DNA from: Rhodococcus sp. H36-A4
GTDB taxonomy: Bacteria > Actinomycetota > Actinomycetes > Mycobacteriales > Mycobacteriaceae
NCBI RefSeq assembly: GCF_027158005.1
Contig: NZ_JAPVLQ010000002.1
Location: 124,001-188,000 of the forward strand
Direction of reading: 5' to 3'
Length of the DNA: 64,000 bases
Part shown: piece by piece, positions 27,380 to 34,241 of the stretch
Layout: each line of letters begins with the position of its first letter
How positions within the stretch are numbered: position 1 is the first letter of the stretch
The notes under the pieces: model-generated
The model's database searches: none
Told to the model about the DNA's origin: nothing
What the model saw: the letters and a program-made list of their open reading frames with translations, nothing else
Made by a program: the position numbers and the translations under genes

Positions 27380-27578
27380 GTCTTTGCTCGTGTAGGAATG
27401 TCGACTCGAAAGGACTTTCCCCGGTTCGGTCGATACCTTGACCTGGACCAGTCCTGAATCGCACTGGGTCTAGTGCAGGCTCTGATGTGCCCTGGGTTCG
27501 GCGGACACGCGAACCGCGTCCTGTTCCCGAGCCCGCGCTACGCCGGGCAGCAGGCAGAACGGGTAGCGCCCGGCCAGC

Positions 27579-28529
27579 TCACCGGACATCGAGGAAATCG
27601 ATGGGGTTGCGCTCGATCATCGCAGCAACTTGTACTGGGTCTACGCCGGCAGCCTCGAGCGCTGGTAGCACTTCGGTGTGTATGAAGGTGAAATCGGCTC
27701 CGACGGGTAGCCGGTCCGCCTTGAAATCGTCCCAGGAGCCGAACACTGCGAAATAGGCCGCAAGGTCGTGGGAGAGCAGTAGCCGGTCTCCGTAACCTCG
27801 AGTGCACAACTCCGCGATTATCCGCACCCGATCTTTCAAGCCGAGTCCGACGTCGCAGTATCCGAAGCGGTCCATGCCCAGGTAGCAGCCACGTTCGAGC
27901 ATGCGCTCCAAGTAGTCGGTATTGTCGGTGTCCCCACTGTGCCCGAGCACTACTTGGTGCGGCGCTACGCCGACGCTTTCGAATAGGTCCATGATCTCAT
28001 CGCCATTACCGAGGTGCGCATGATGATGGGAGAAAATCGGCAGCCTCTGTTCAACTGCTACACGGCCGATGGCGCGGAAGACCTTGTCCAGGATCGGCGT
28101 GATGCCGGCGTCGGCGCAGGCAGTTTTCATGATCCCGGGCCGGACGCCGGTCTTGCCAATGCCGTCACGGCACTCCCCGCTGATCAGCGCATAGATCTCG
28201 TCCTCGGTGCGCCAGTTCAGATACACCTCATCCTGGTAGTAGAAGCCGCTGGAAACGATGAAATTAAGCCCAGTGCGTTCTGCGACTTCACGGATCAGCG
28301 CGATGTCGCGGCCCATATTCACCGGGGTGCCATCCACCACCGTCCGGATCCCACAGGCCTTCGCGCGATTGAACTGCTCTACCGCTTTCTCGAGCACGAC
28401 GTCGTGTTCGTAGTACTGGTCACCAAATGCCATGCGCATCGACCAGTCGGCCGTCGCAACGTGCTCGTGGATCAGTGTTTGGCCGAGCTCAGAGACATCG
28501 ATCGGGCCCATCACACCGTGAACGGTCAT
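27579..28529 (-). CDS. Phosphotriesterase-family metal hydrolase (lactonase-like)
   Basis: Product of 316 residues. The TIM-barrel metal ligands of this amidohydrolase group are visible: HEH near residue 21, the bridging Lys in GIMKTACADAG, His in FSHHHAHLG, His in VLGHSGDTDN and the final Asp in LLLSHDLA. This matches phosphotriesterase homology proteins and phosphotriesterase-like lactonases, which usually hydrolyse lactones or esters. A strong GGAGGAG ribosome-binding site precedes the ATG. Next to an FAD oxidoreductase and a CMD protein it fits ring-lactone opening in a small catabolic route; substrate unknown. Confidence 0.88.
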   Translation of the reverse strand: MTVHGVMGPIDVSELGQTLIHEHVATADWSMRMAFGDQYYEHDVVLEKAVEQFNRAKACGIRTVVDGTPVNMGRDIALIREVAERTGLNFIVSSGFYYQDEVYLNWRTEDEIYALISGECRDGIGKTGVRPGIMKTACADAGITPILDKVFRAIGRVAVEQRLPIFSHHHAHLGNGDEIMDLFESVGVAPHQVVLGHSGDTDNTDYLERMLERGCYLGMDRFGYCDVGLGLKDRVRIIAELCTRGYGDRLLLSHDLAAYFAVFGSWDDFKADRLPVGADFTFIHTEVLPALEAAGVDPVQVAAMIERNPIDFLDVR

Positions 28530-28990
28530 GAATTCTCCTCCAGGAGTGGTCAGTTGCGCTCACTGGCGATGACCCATGACAACCAGCGTGGCTCGACCCG
28601 GGGAGGGCTGAACGGACCAATGATGCTCACCTACCGGTGACTCAGCGCACACTTTGTCCCACTGACCGGAATCGGGTGTACCCACCTCAATTGATGACCC
28701 TGGGTGATGACCGGGGTAACGCGCTGACCTGTCGAGCCGCGTCGCGACCTGGCAGCGGACCGGTACCCATGTGCGCACTGGCACCCGCCCGGATCACCGG
28801 ACCCCGCAGGACGGTGTTCGCGAACCACACAGGGTCACCCGGGGCGCTCAGCAGTGCCCCACAGAGTGGCTGCTCTCGGATAATTGGGTAGGCAGGCAGG
28901 GTCGACGGCCCCCGTTGCGGAATCCGGCGCCGGAGAATTTGACCCAACATGGTATGGCTTAGGTCACGTTATTTGTCCGGGAATCTACTG
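28530..28990. other. Gene-free divergent region
   Basis: About 460 bp between the phosphotriesterase-like and CMD genes. It holds the ribosome-binding site of the former at its left end. Reading frames in it show no family motifs and look like random high-GC frames. I see no convincing sigma-A promoter, operator dyad or RNA gene. It must contain divergent promoters for both flanking genes. Confidence 0.5.
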
Positions 28991-29944
28991 ATGAGGGATG
29001 TGGCTGCTGTGAGCGCAGCATCGAACAGCGACTGGACCAGTATGACCGCGGTAGATGCTCTGCAGCGTCATGCGCCCGAGGTGGCGGCGCGGTTGGCAGA
29101 CCTGATCGCGCTGAACCCGCCGGTCGCAGCCGAGCCGCTGGCTGCCTTGGTGCGCACGGTCTGCGCCGGCGCAGTCTCGCTGCCGCCGCTGCCACACCCA
29201 TACACCGGAATGCCGGCCACCACGAGTCTCGATGCCGGCGCGCAGATCGCGCTCGAGTTCGCAGAACAGTTCAGCATCGACGTATCGGCCATCGACGGTG
29301 CGGCACGCACCGCGCTGGTGGATGCACTCGGCGATCGGACCGGCGCATTGGTGACGGCCATGTATGTCGCCGATTGGGCGCCGCGGGTTCGCCGCGCGCT
29401 CGAGCAATTGTTCGCGCCGGCCGCCGACGGCTGGGGCGCGCCGGCCCAGTGGAACGAATCAGCGGACGATCTCATGCCACTGGTCGACGAGTTCCTGGCG
29501 AGCGTGGCTCGGGTGCGGGGTCTGGACCCGGTGACGACCGAACTTGTCCGGCTGCGCGAGGCCCGCCAGCACAATTGCCGGATCTGCAAGTCGGTTCGTA
29601 TCAGGTCGGCACTCGCCGCCGGAGGCGACGAGTCCATGTACTCCGAAGTCGACAGCTACGAGGACAGCAACCTATCCGGCCGTCACAAGGCTGCGTTGGC
29701 TCTGACCGACGCGATGGTCTGGCAGCCGGGATTCATAAGCGAAGACGTGACTGATGCTGTGCGAAAGCATTTTTCACCTGCGGAGGCGGTTGAGCTGGTC
29801 GTGGACATGATGCGCAATGCCAGCGCCAAGATGGCGGTCGCGAAGGGCACCGATGAGGCCAATGTGAGTGAGGGCGTCGAGATCTACGAGGTCAATCCAG
29901 ACGGCAGCATGGACTTCGGCCTCACCACGCCCGCGCCGCGCTGA
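28991..29944 (+). CDS. Carboxymuconolactone decarboxylase/AhpD-fold protein
   Basis: Product of 317 residues from ATG 28991. An ATG at 28949 would add fourteen residues with no clear signal. The C-terminal half carries the AhpD-like core LVRLREARQHNCRICKSVRIRSALAAG with a redox-type C-x-x-C (CRIC) and a following SGRHKAALALTDAMVWQPG helix. The N-terminal half is a divergent alpha-helical copy, so it may be a two-domain CMD protein. Such proteins act as peroxidase-like reductants or, in some cases, decarboxylate carboxymuconolactone. Divergent from the phosphotriesterase-like gene; likely part of the same accessory catabolic group. Confidence 0.75.
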   Translation: MRDVAAVSAASNSDWTSMTAVDALQRHAPEVAARLADLIALNPPVAAEPLAALVRTVCAGAVSLPPLPHPYTGMPATTSLDAGAQIALEFAEQFSIDVSAIDGAARTALVDALGDRTGALVTAMYVADWAPRVRRALEQLFAPAADGWGAPAQWNESADDLMPLVDEFLASVARVRGLDPVTTELVRLREARQHNCRICKSVRIRSALAAGGDESMYSEVDSYEDSNLSGRHKAALALTDAMVWQPGFISEDVTDAVRKHFSPAEAVELVVDMMRNASAKMAVAKGTDEANVSEGVEIYEVNPDGSMDFGLTTPAPR

Positions 29945-30015
29945 AGGTCGCCCAATATCTAGATACTCCTCGCGGGGAGGTTATGGACGGCTCCGAAGAC
30001 GTGGCTCCAGATGAG

Positions 30016-30966
30016 TCATCCTGCCGCAAGGGCGAGAGCATCCACGAATTCTGTTGGCGCAGAAAGAGACTGGTAACCATCCGAGAGGATTCGACGACAC
30101 CCGTCGAGCTCGACGTGGATTTCCAGGGGTTCCCCAGTGTTCGATACCGGACTGGGCGACAACGAGAACGTGACGAGCGAAGTAGCGCGCTGGGCGCATG
30201 GCGCTGCCGGAGCCAGATCGCCAAGTACGTCGAACGCGTCGGGATCTGATTGGACGTCGTACCGATCTGCACCCAAGAACAATGGGACAGCACCCGAGGT
30301 ATCGAAGCGGCAGAATCCCGACGGCAGCCAGGGAATTTCGGTCAGGGATTCCGGCCCCGGTGTCAGGGCCCTCGATACGGGCGAGCAGTCGAAGAACCGG
30401 GAGATTCCGGCGGCATCGATGCGTACGCTGTGCTCGACAGCAGCGGTTTCGTCCAGTTTCCCGATCTCGTACAACCCGAGGGTGTTGTCGATTCCGCAGT
30501 CGCTGAGTGGGTACGAGGGTTCCATAGCTCGCCCGTCCGCGTCGACGAGCCACATGTCGACCGGTGCGGCCACGCCGTAAGTACCACAGAACATCGATCG
30601 CCCTGCCGACGGTGCATTCAATGCTTCTATCGCCGAATCGAAGTCCCCGGTGTAGTGCCGTTCGACGTATGTCGCTGTTCCGTCCGCAGCCACGTGGTTT
30701 CCCAGGTCAATATCACACACCACGGCCATCACCGGGGTAAACGTGTCGGGGACCGTGCCGGGCGGCGGACGCACCCGTCCGGGGCTCGAGAAGGGCGAAG
30801 GCGGTGTCAAGAATCCGCCCACGTCTTGCGGAAGTGCGCATACGAACGCCTCCGCCGAACCGACCACTCCAGCATCGCGCGGTGTCGCAGTGCTCTGCAG
30901 TCCGTAAGCAGCAAGAGCCATCAACACCACCACCAGTGCGGTTATGCCCGTCCGTCTTCCGATCAC
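30016..30966 (-). CDS. Secreted or single-pass membrane protein, Cys-rich
   Basis: Product of 316 residues with an N-terminal hydrophobic segment (ITALVVVLMALAAYGL) acting as signal peptide or anchor. The exported part has eight Cys in short conserved-looking contexts (FVCALP, VVCDID, MFCGTY, SDCGID, FDCSPV, GFCRFD, APCAQR, DGCRRI), an even number consistent with disulfides. Family not recognised. It starts 37 bases after the retron RT stop on the same strand, so it could be co-transcribed with the retron. Whether it is a retron partner or simply a neighbour cannot be told from one genome. Confidence 0.6.
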   Translation of the reverse strand: MIGRRTGITALVVVLMALAAYGLQSTATPRDAGVVGSAEAFVCALPQDVGGFLTPPSPFSSPGRVRPPPGTVPDTFTPVMAVVCDIDLGNHVAADGTATYVERHYTGDFDSAIEALNAPSAGRSMFCGTYGVAAPVDMWLVDADGRAMEPSYPLSDCGIDNTLGLYEIGKLDETAAVEHSVRIDAAGISRFFDCSPVSRALTPGPESLTEIPWLPSGFCRFDTSGAVPLFLGADRYDVQSDPDAFDVLGDLAPAAPCAQRATSLVTFSLSPSPVSNTGEPLEIHVELDGCRRILSDGYQSLSAPTEFVDALALAAG

Positions 30967-31003
30967 GACCGGATCCTATGGCGGCCCGACGCGCCACAAC
31001 TCA

Positions 31004-32254
31004 TCACCAATCCACCCGCGCTGCCATCGCGAGCAATCTCTCTCGACGCGTACTGCTCGTTTCACCGATGCGCGCGATGCGCCCGTACACGTGGGCGCGG
31101 AAATCTGCACTCCCGCTCAGGTTTTGCACATCGGCACCCGTCGTGATGCAGTTGTGGAGCAGCGCGCGCAGGGCGTCGTATTCGGCTCTGGGTACTGCGG
31201 GCCAGTCGTTGACCACCAGCCCGGTCAGTTGTTGTCGCTGATGTGCCCGCCGCACCCGCGTCTTGTCCGGGTGCAGGGCGAAACCCTCGTCCTGTGCGAC
31301 TTGGCCGACCACCCACTGCAGGGTGTCCACGTCTGGGCTACCGGAGAATGCCAGGTCGTCGGCATAACGGGTATATCGCAGCCCCATGGATCGCGCGAGA
31401 CCGGTCAACCGGATATCCAATTGCCGTGCTGCAAGATTGGCCAGTGCCGGTGATGTCGGGGCGCCCTGCGGCAGATGAGTGGATCGCAATCGAGAGGCTG
31501 TCGGCCGGTCGATTCCGACCAATTCGGCCGCGGGCGCCACCGTCGTGCACACGCCTGCAAGATTCGACGCGACAGTCGGGGGATAGCCCACAGCTTCGAA
31601 TATCGCTACGACACGGTCGAATCCGATGGATGGGAAGAAGTTCTTCAGGTCGACTGATACGACAACTTCGCGGCCTGCGTGTGGAATTGCGAAGGTCTGC
31701 GCACTGCGGCCTCGCCGAAATCCGTGCGCAGCAGGGTGCGCGGGCACTCGATCGAGGATCCGCCGTAGGACCTTTCGCTGAATCTCGCGCAATCGTGGCT
31801 TCGGCACTTCCAGGAGCCGCGAGCCGACGCGCTTGTCGATTCGGGCAGAACGATAGTGCTGCATCGGAAACGGCGCTGTCGTCAATCTTCCCTGAAGATC
31901 AGCGAACCAGTCCATTTCGTCGATCGTAAGATCGAGGGACCCTGCAAGTTGACCCGATGTCTCGTAGCGAGGCACCTCGAAACGCCACGGCTTGACGTGG
32001 CCTCCCGGCGGCGGCGCGTGCGAGGACACCGAAGGCTCCGGGATGAACGGCAGGTCGCGCAGGAGGCGGAAGATCGACGACTCGTCGAACGGCGGCATCG
32101 GAAAAAGATTGATCACGCGGTCCGCCAACCATGACGCTCTGGCCGGAACGAGCGCCGCGAATGCCTCCTCGAGTCCGCTACGCGTCCACTCCGCATCCGC
32201 GGACAGGGACGCCAACGCCGCGGCCGATCGCGGCGTCAGTTCTCGGTCGGCCAT
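31004..32254 (-). CDS. ret: Retron-type reverse transcriptase
   Basis: Product of 416 residues. ATG at 32254 is chosen because of the AGGAG site nine bases upstream; the frame stays open further 5' only because it runs through the msr-msd RNA. A 130-residue N-terminal extension is followed by the RT: AHGFRRGRS and the FAIPH equivalent of the retron NAxxH motif (about 188-192), VDLKNFFPSI with catalytic Asp (201-210), LPQGAPTSP (261-269), RYADDLAFSG catalytic YADD (297-300), HPDKTRVRR, and LTGLVVN as the retron VTG motif (343-349). It should reverse transcribe the adjacent RNA into msDNA. The long N-terminus resembles myxobacterial retron RTs. No classical effector is fused. Confidence 0.9.
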   Translation of the reverse strand: MADRELTPRSAAALASLSADAEWTRSGLEEAFAALVPARASWLADRVINLFPMPPFDESSIFRLLRDLPFIPEPSVSSHAPPPGGHVKPWRFEVPRYETSGQLAGSLDLTIDEMDWFADLQGRLTTAPFPMQHYRSARIDKRVGSRLLEVPKPRLREIQRKVLRRILDRVPAHPAAHGFRRGRSAQTFAIPHAGREVVVSVDLKNFFPSIGFDRVVAIFEAVGYPPTVASNLAGVCTTVAPAAELVGIDRPTASRLRSTHLPQGAPTSPALANLAARQLDIRLTGLARSMGLRYTRYADDLAFSGSPDVDTLQWVVGQVAQDEGFALHPDKTRVRRAHQRQQLTGLVVNDWPAVPRAEYDALRALLHNCITTGADVQNLSGSADFRAHVYGRIARIGETSSTRRERLLAMAARVDW

Positions 32255-32274
32255 GCATCTCCTGTAAAAAAACA

Positions 32275-32430
32275 CAGCGGCGCGGGGCGACCGAAATCTT
32301 TCGTCCTCGGAGCAGTCAAGCACGCGGAGCGTGCCGAGCTGCTTCGGACGCAGTGACCGATTCTCATTTCTCTCCCAGGGGTTACCCCTGAGCTTGGTCG
32401 CACGGACCAACTCTCGCCCACGCGCCGCTG
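32275..32430 (-). ncRNA. msr-msd: Retron msr-msd RNA
   Basis: Read on the minus strand. The a1 arm CAGCGGCGCGTGGGCGA (32430-32414) pairs with the a2 arm TCGCCCCGCGCCGCTG (32290-32275) over 16 bp with one bulged T. Directly after a1 come two msr hairpins: TTGGTC/GACCAA with loop CGTGC (extended by GAG/CTC, 32413-32390) and CAGGGG-TAA-CCCCTG (32390-32376). After a 25-base single-stranded stretch comes a long msd hairpin (32350-32302; CGTCC/GGACG base, GCAG/CTGC, GCACGC/GCGTGC top). The RT start codon follows 20 bases after a2. The order a1, msr, msd, a2, RT is the standard retron layout. The branching G is probably one of the Gs just after a1. Confidence 0.82.
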
Positions 32431-32503
32431 CATACCTCCCACTGTGCCAAAAATGTCCGACTTCTGCGCGGTATTCCATCCTCGGCGTTCTGTGTGTCGA
32501 GCG

Positions 32504-33061
32504 CTAGAGGTGCTCGGACACCAGTACCGCCACGGTGTTCGGCTCCAATGCTTCGAACGTGTGCGGCTGATCCCCCGGGTACGAAATGTAGTCACCGGGA
32601 TGTAGCTCGACAGGGTCTTCGGTAGGTCCGACCAGTGCGCGACCCACCGACATGACGACATGTTCGACGACGCCTGGCGAGTGGGGATCTGCCTGCCGCG
32701 CGTCGCCGACCTGGGCGTTGATGATGTAGAGGTCCCGACGCGCGTGCGGTGGGCACGAGGCGAGCAGCGTCGCTACGTAGTCGGCGTGTTCGGATCCGAT
32801 GCGGGGCCCGTCACCGGCCCGGATCAGGTGCACTCGCGGTCGGGCAGGTTCGACCAGCTGCGCGAACGGTACGTCGAGGGTGACGCTGAGCGCCCATAGG
32901 GTCTCCACACTCGGGTTACCTGTGCCCGATTCGAGTTGCGAGAGAGTCGATTTGGCGATCCCGGCTCGGCGTGCGACTTCGGCGGAGGACAGTCCGACCC
33001 GTTTGCGTTCACGTTGCAGTGCTGCGGCGATCGCTGCGATGGGTGCACCCGACTCGACCAT
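32504..33061 (-). CDS. XRE-family regulator with C-terminal cupin domain
   Basis: Product of 185 residues. The HTH_3 domain is at residues about 9-65 (ALQRERKRVGLSSAEVARRAGIAKSTLSQLESGTGNPSVETLWAL). The cupin domain (about 105-180) has PHSPGVVEHVVMSVGRALVG and LHPGDYISYPGDQPHTFEAL. It is the SutR/PuuR-like arrangement in which the cupin senses a small metabolite such as an amino acid. Divergent from azlCD; two matching dyads near the azlC start are likely its operators, so it probably controls branched-chain amino-acid export. It is upstream of the retron on the same strand. Confidence 0.88.
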   Translation of the reverse strand: MVESGAPIAAIAAALQRERKRVGLSSAEVARRAGIAKSTLSQLESGTGNPSVETLWALSVTLDVPFAQLVEPARPRVHLIRAGDGPRIGSEHADYVATLLASCPPHARRDLYIINAQVGDARQADPHSPGVVEHVVMSVGRALVGPTEDPVELHPGDYISYPGDQPHTFEALEPNTVAVLVSEHL

Positions 33062-33086
33062 GTTCGTTCACTCCATCGGTTGTATC

Positions 33087-33149
33087 GTTCGGTTTGACGA
33101 ACACCCTAACATCGTCCACTATTACGGACATGCGTTCGATATGGCGAAC
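33087..33149. promoter_or_regulatory. Two matching dyads GTTCG-N6-CGAAC at azlC
   Basis: GTTCGGTTTGACGAAC (33087-33102) and GTTCGATATGGCGAAC (33134-33149) share arms and the following ACACC. Centre spacing is 47 bp. The first lies in the divergent spacer and the second covers codons 2-7 of azlC. They are the likely operators of the adjacent XRE-cupin regulator, acting by repression. Confidence 0.7.
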
Positions 33150-33804
33150 ACCCGCGTTGCGAGACATCGCCCTCGTCTGCCTTGCCGACGGCCTCGTCGG
33201 GGCCTCCTTCGGCGCAATCGCCGTCGCGACCGGGCTCCCGCTCTGGGTTCCGGTCGCGATGTCGTTATTCGTCTTCGCCGGTGCCTCCCAGTTCATTCTC
33301 GTGGGAGTGCTTGCCGCAGGGGGTAATCCGGTTGCAGCAGTTGCCAGCGCGATGCTCGTCAACACCAGACTCGTCCCACTCGGCTTCTCGGTCGGCGACG
33401 CATTGGCCGGCTCGAGCTGGCCCAGAAAGCTTCTCGGGATGCACTTGATCACCGACGAATCCGTTGCTTTCGCCGTCGCCGAGAAAGAACCGGTTGCGCG
33501 TCGAACATCGTTCTGGCTCTGCGGAATCGGACTGTTCGTGAGTTGGAACATCGGCGTGCTCGGCGGCGCGGCGCTCGGTAGCGCGATCACCGACACAGCA
33601 GCTCTCGGCCTCGATGCCGCTTTCCCGGCGGTACTCATCGCCCTGGTCATGCCTGCCCTGCGCGAGGCGAGGACGCGGAACGCCGCCGTGATCGGTGCGG
33701 TCATCGCCGTCGCCGCTGCCACCGTGCTCCCCCCGGGAATCCCGGTCCTGCTCGCACTCGCCGGAGTTGCCATCGCCCCACTGCTATCGAAGGTGAACAC
33801 GTGA
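33130..33804 (+). CDS. azlC: AzlC-family branched-chain amino acid exporter, large subunit
   Basis: Product of 224 residues with about six to seven membrane helices. The family start (LADGLVGASFGAIAVATGLPLWVPVAMSLFVFAGASQFILVG) and the NTRLVPLGFSVGDAL segment are typical of AzlC. With the small AzlD subunit it forms the BCAA exporter (BrnFE in corynebacteria). ATG 33130 is chosen over longer frames because the divergent promoter and operators lie upstream. The gene overlaps azlD by four bases (GTGA). Likely repressed by the XRE-cupin protein encoded divergently. Confidence 0.88.
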   Translation: MRSIWRTPALRDIALVCLADGLVGASFGAIAVATGLPLWVPVAMSLFVFAGASQFILVGVLAAGGNPVAAVASAMLVNTRLVPLGFSVGDALAGSSWPRKLLGMHLITDESVAFAVAEKEPVARRTSFWLCGIGLFVSWNIGVLGGAALGSAITDTAALGLDAAFPAVLIALVMPALREARTRNAAVIGAVIAVAAATVLPPGIPVLLALAGVAIAPLLSKVNT

Positions 33805-34112
33805 ATCTCGTCGTTCCGATGCTCGCGCTCACCGTCGGCACCATGCTGCTCCGGATGATCGGTCCGCTACTTCGTAGCCGCGTCACATTGTCCCCGCGAA
33901 TCGAGATGCTGAGCTCGACGGCCGTAGCCGTTCTCTTCGTCGCACTCGTCGCAACCCAGGCACTGATCGTCGACACCGAATTCGCAGGGTTCGCTCTTCC
34001 CGCAGGAGTTGTCGTAGCCGCCGTGCTGGCCTGGCGCAAAGCACCCTTCGTTGCCATCGTCGTGGCTGCTTCGGCGACGACTGCCGCCCTGCGGTTCGTC
34101 GGCGTTGCTTGA
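33801..34112 (+). CDS. azlD: AzlD-family branched-chain amino acid exporter, small subunit
   Basis: Product of 103 residues with three to four membrane helices: PMLALTVGTMLLRMIGPLL, MLSSTAVAVLFVALVATQAL and a final AFVAIVVAASATTAALRFVG-type helix. Length and the LRMIGPLLRSR motif match AzlD. GTG start overlaps the azlC stop (GTGA), so the two subunits are translationally coupled. Confidence 0.87.
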   Translation: MNLVVPMLALTVGTMLLRMIGPLLRSRVTLSPRIEMLSSTAVAVLFVALVATQALIVDTEFAGFALPAGVVVAAVLAWRKAPFVAIVVAASATTAALRFVGVA

Positions 34113-34189
34113 TCGGAACAATCAAGCCTTCTGCGGTCGAAGAACCCTTCCCGAGAGTGGCGGGGAGGCGTACAGTTCGTACTGGACCC

Positions 34190-34206
34190 ATACCCCCTAG
34201 GGGTAT
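34190..34206. promoter_or_regulatory. CsoR-like copper operator, copB
   Basis: ATACCCCCTAGGGGTAT, a 17-base palindrome 36 bp before the copB start, matches the G/C-tract palindrome bound by the copper sensor CsoR in actinobacteria. Sister sites occur at 37605 and 44909. Confidence 0.8.
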
Positions 34207-34241
34207 CAACCACGAACTCGATCAGTGGGAGTACATGCACG

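Noticed and set aside
27380-27578. Possible tRNA in the gap with GGTTCGGTCGATACC
   Set aside because: The T-arm-like bases are not matched by an acceptor stem or anticodon arm.
30250-31146. Plus-strand open frame of 298 codons opposite the exported protein and RT
   Set aside because: Cys/Arg-rich translation without motifs; the minus strand genes have starts and domains.
32255-32479. N-terminal extension of the RT reading frame
   Set aside because: The frame is open, but it runs through the a1/a2 arms and hairpins, and a clear AGGAG site precedes the ATG at 32254.
32504-33061. XRE-cupin gene as retron effector
   Set aside because: Its twin operators and divergent azlCD give a sufficient explanation as an amino-acid export regulator.
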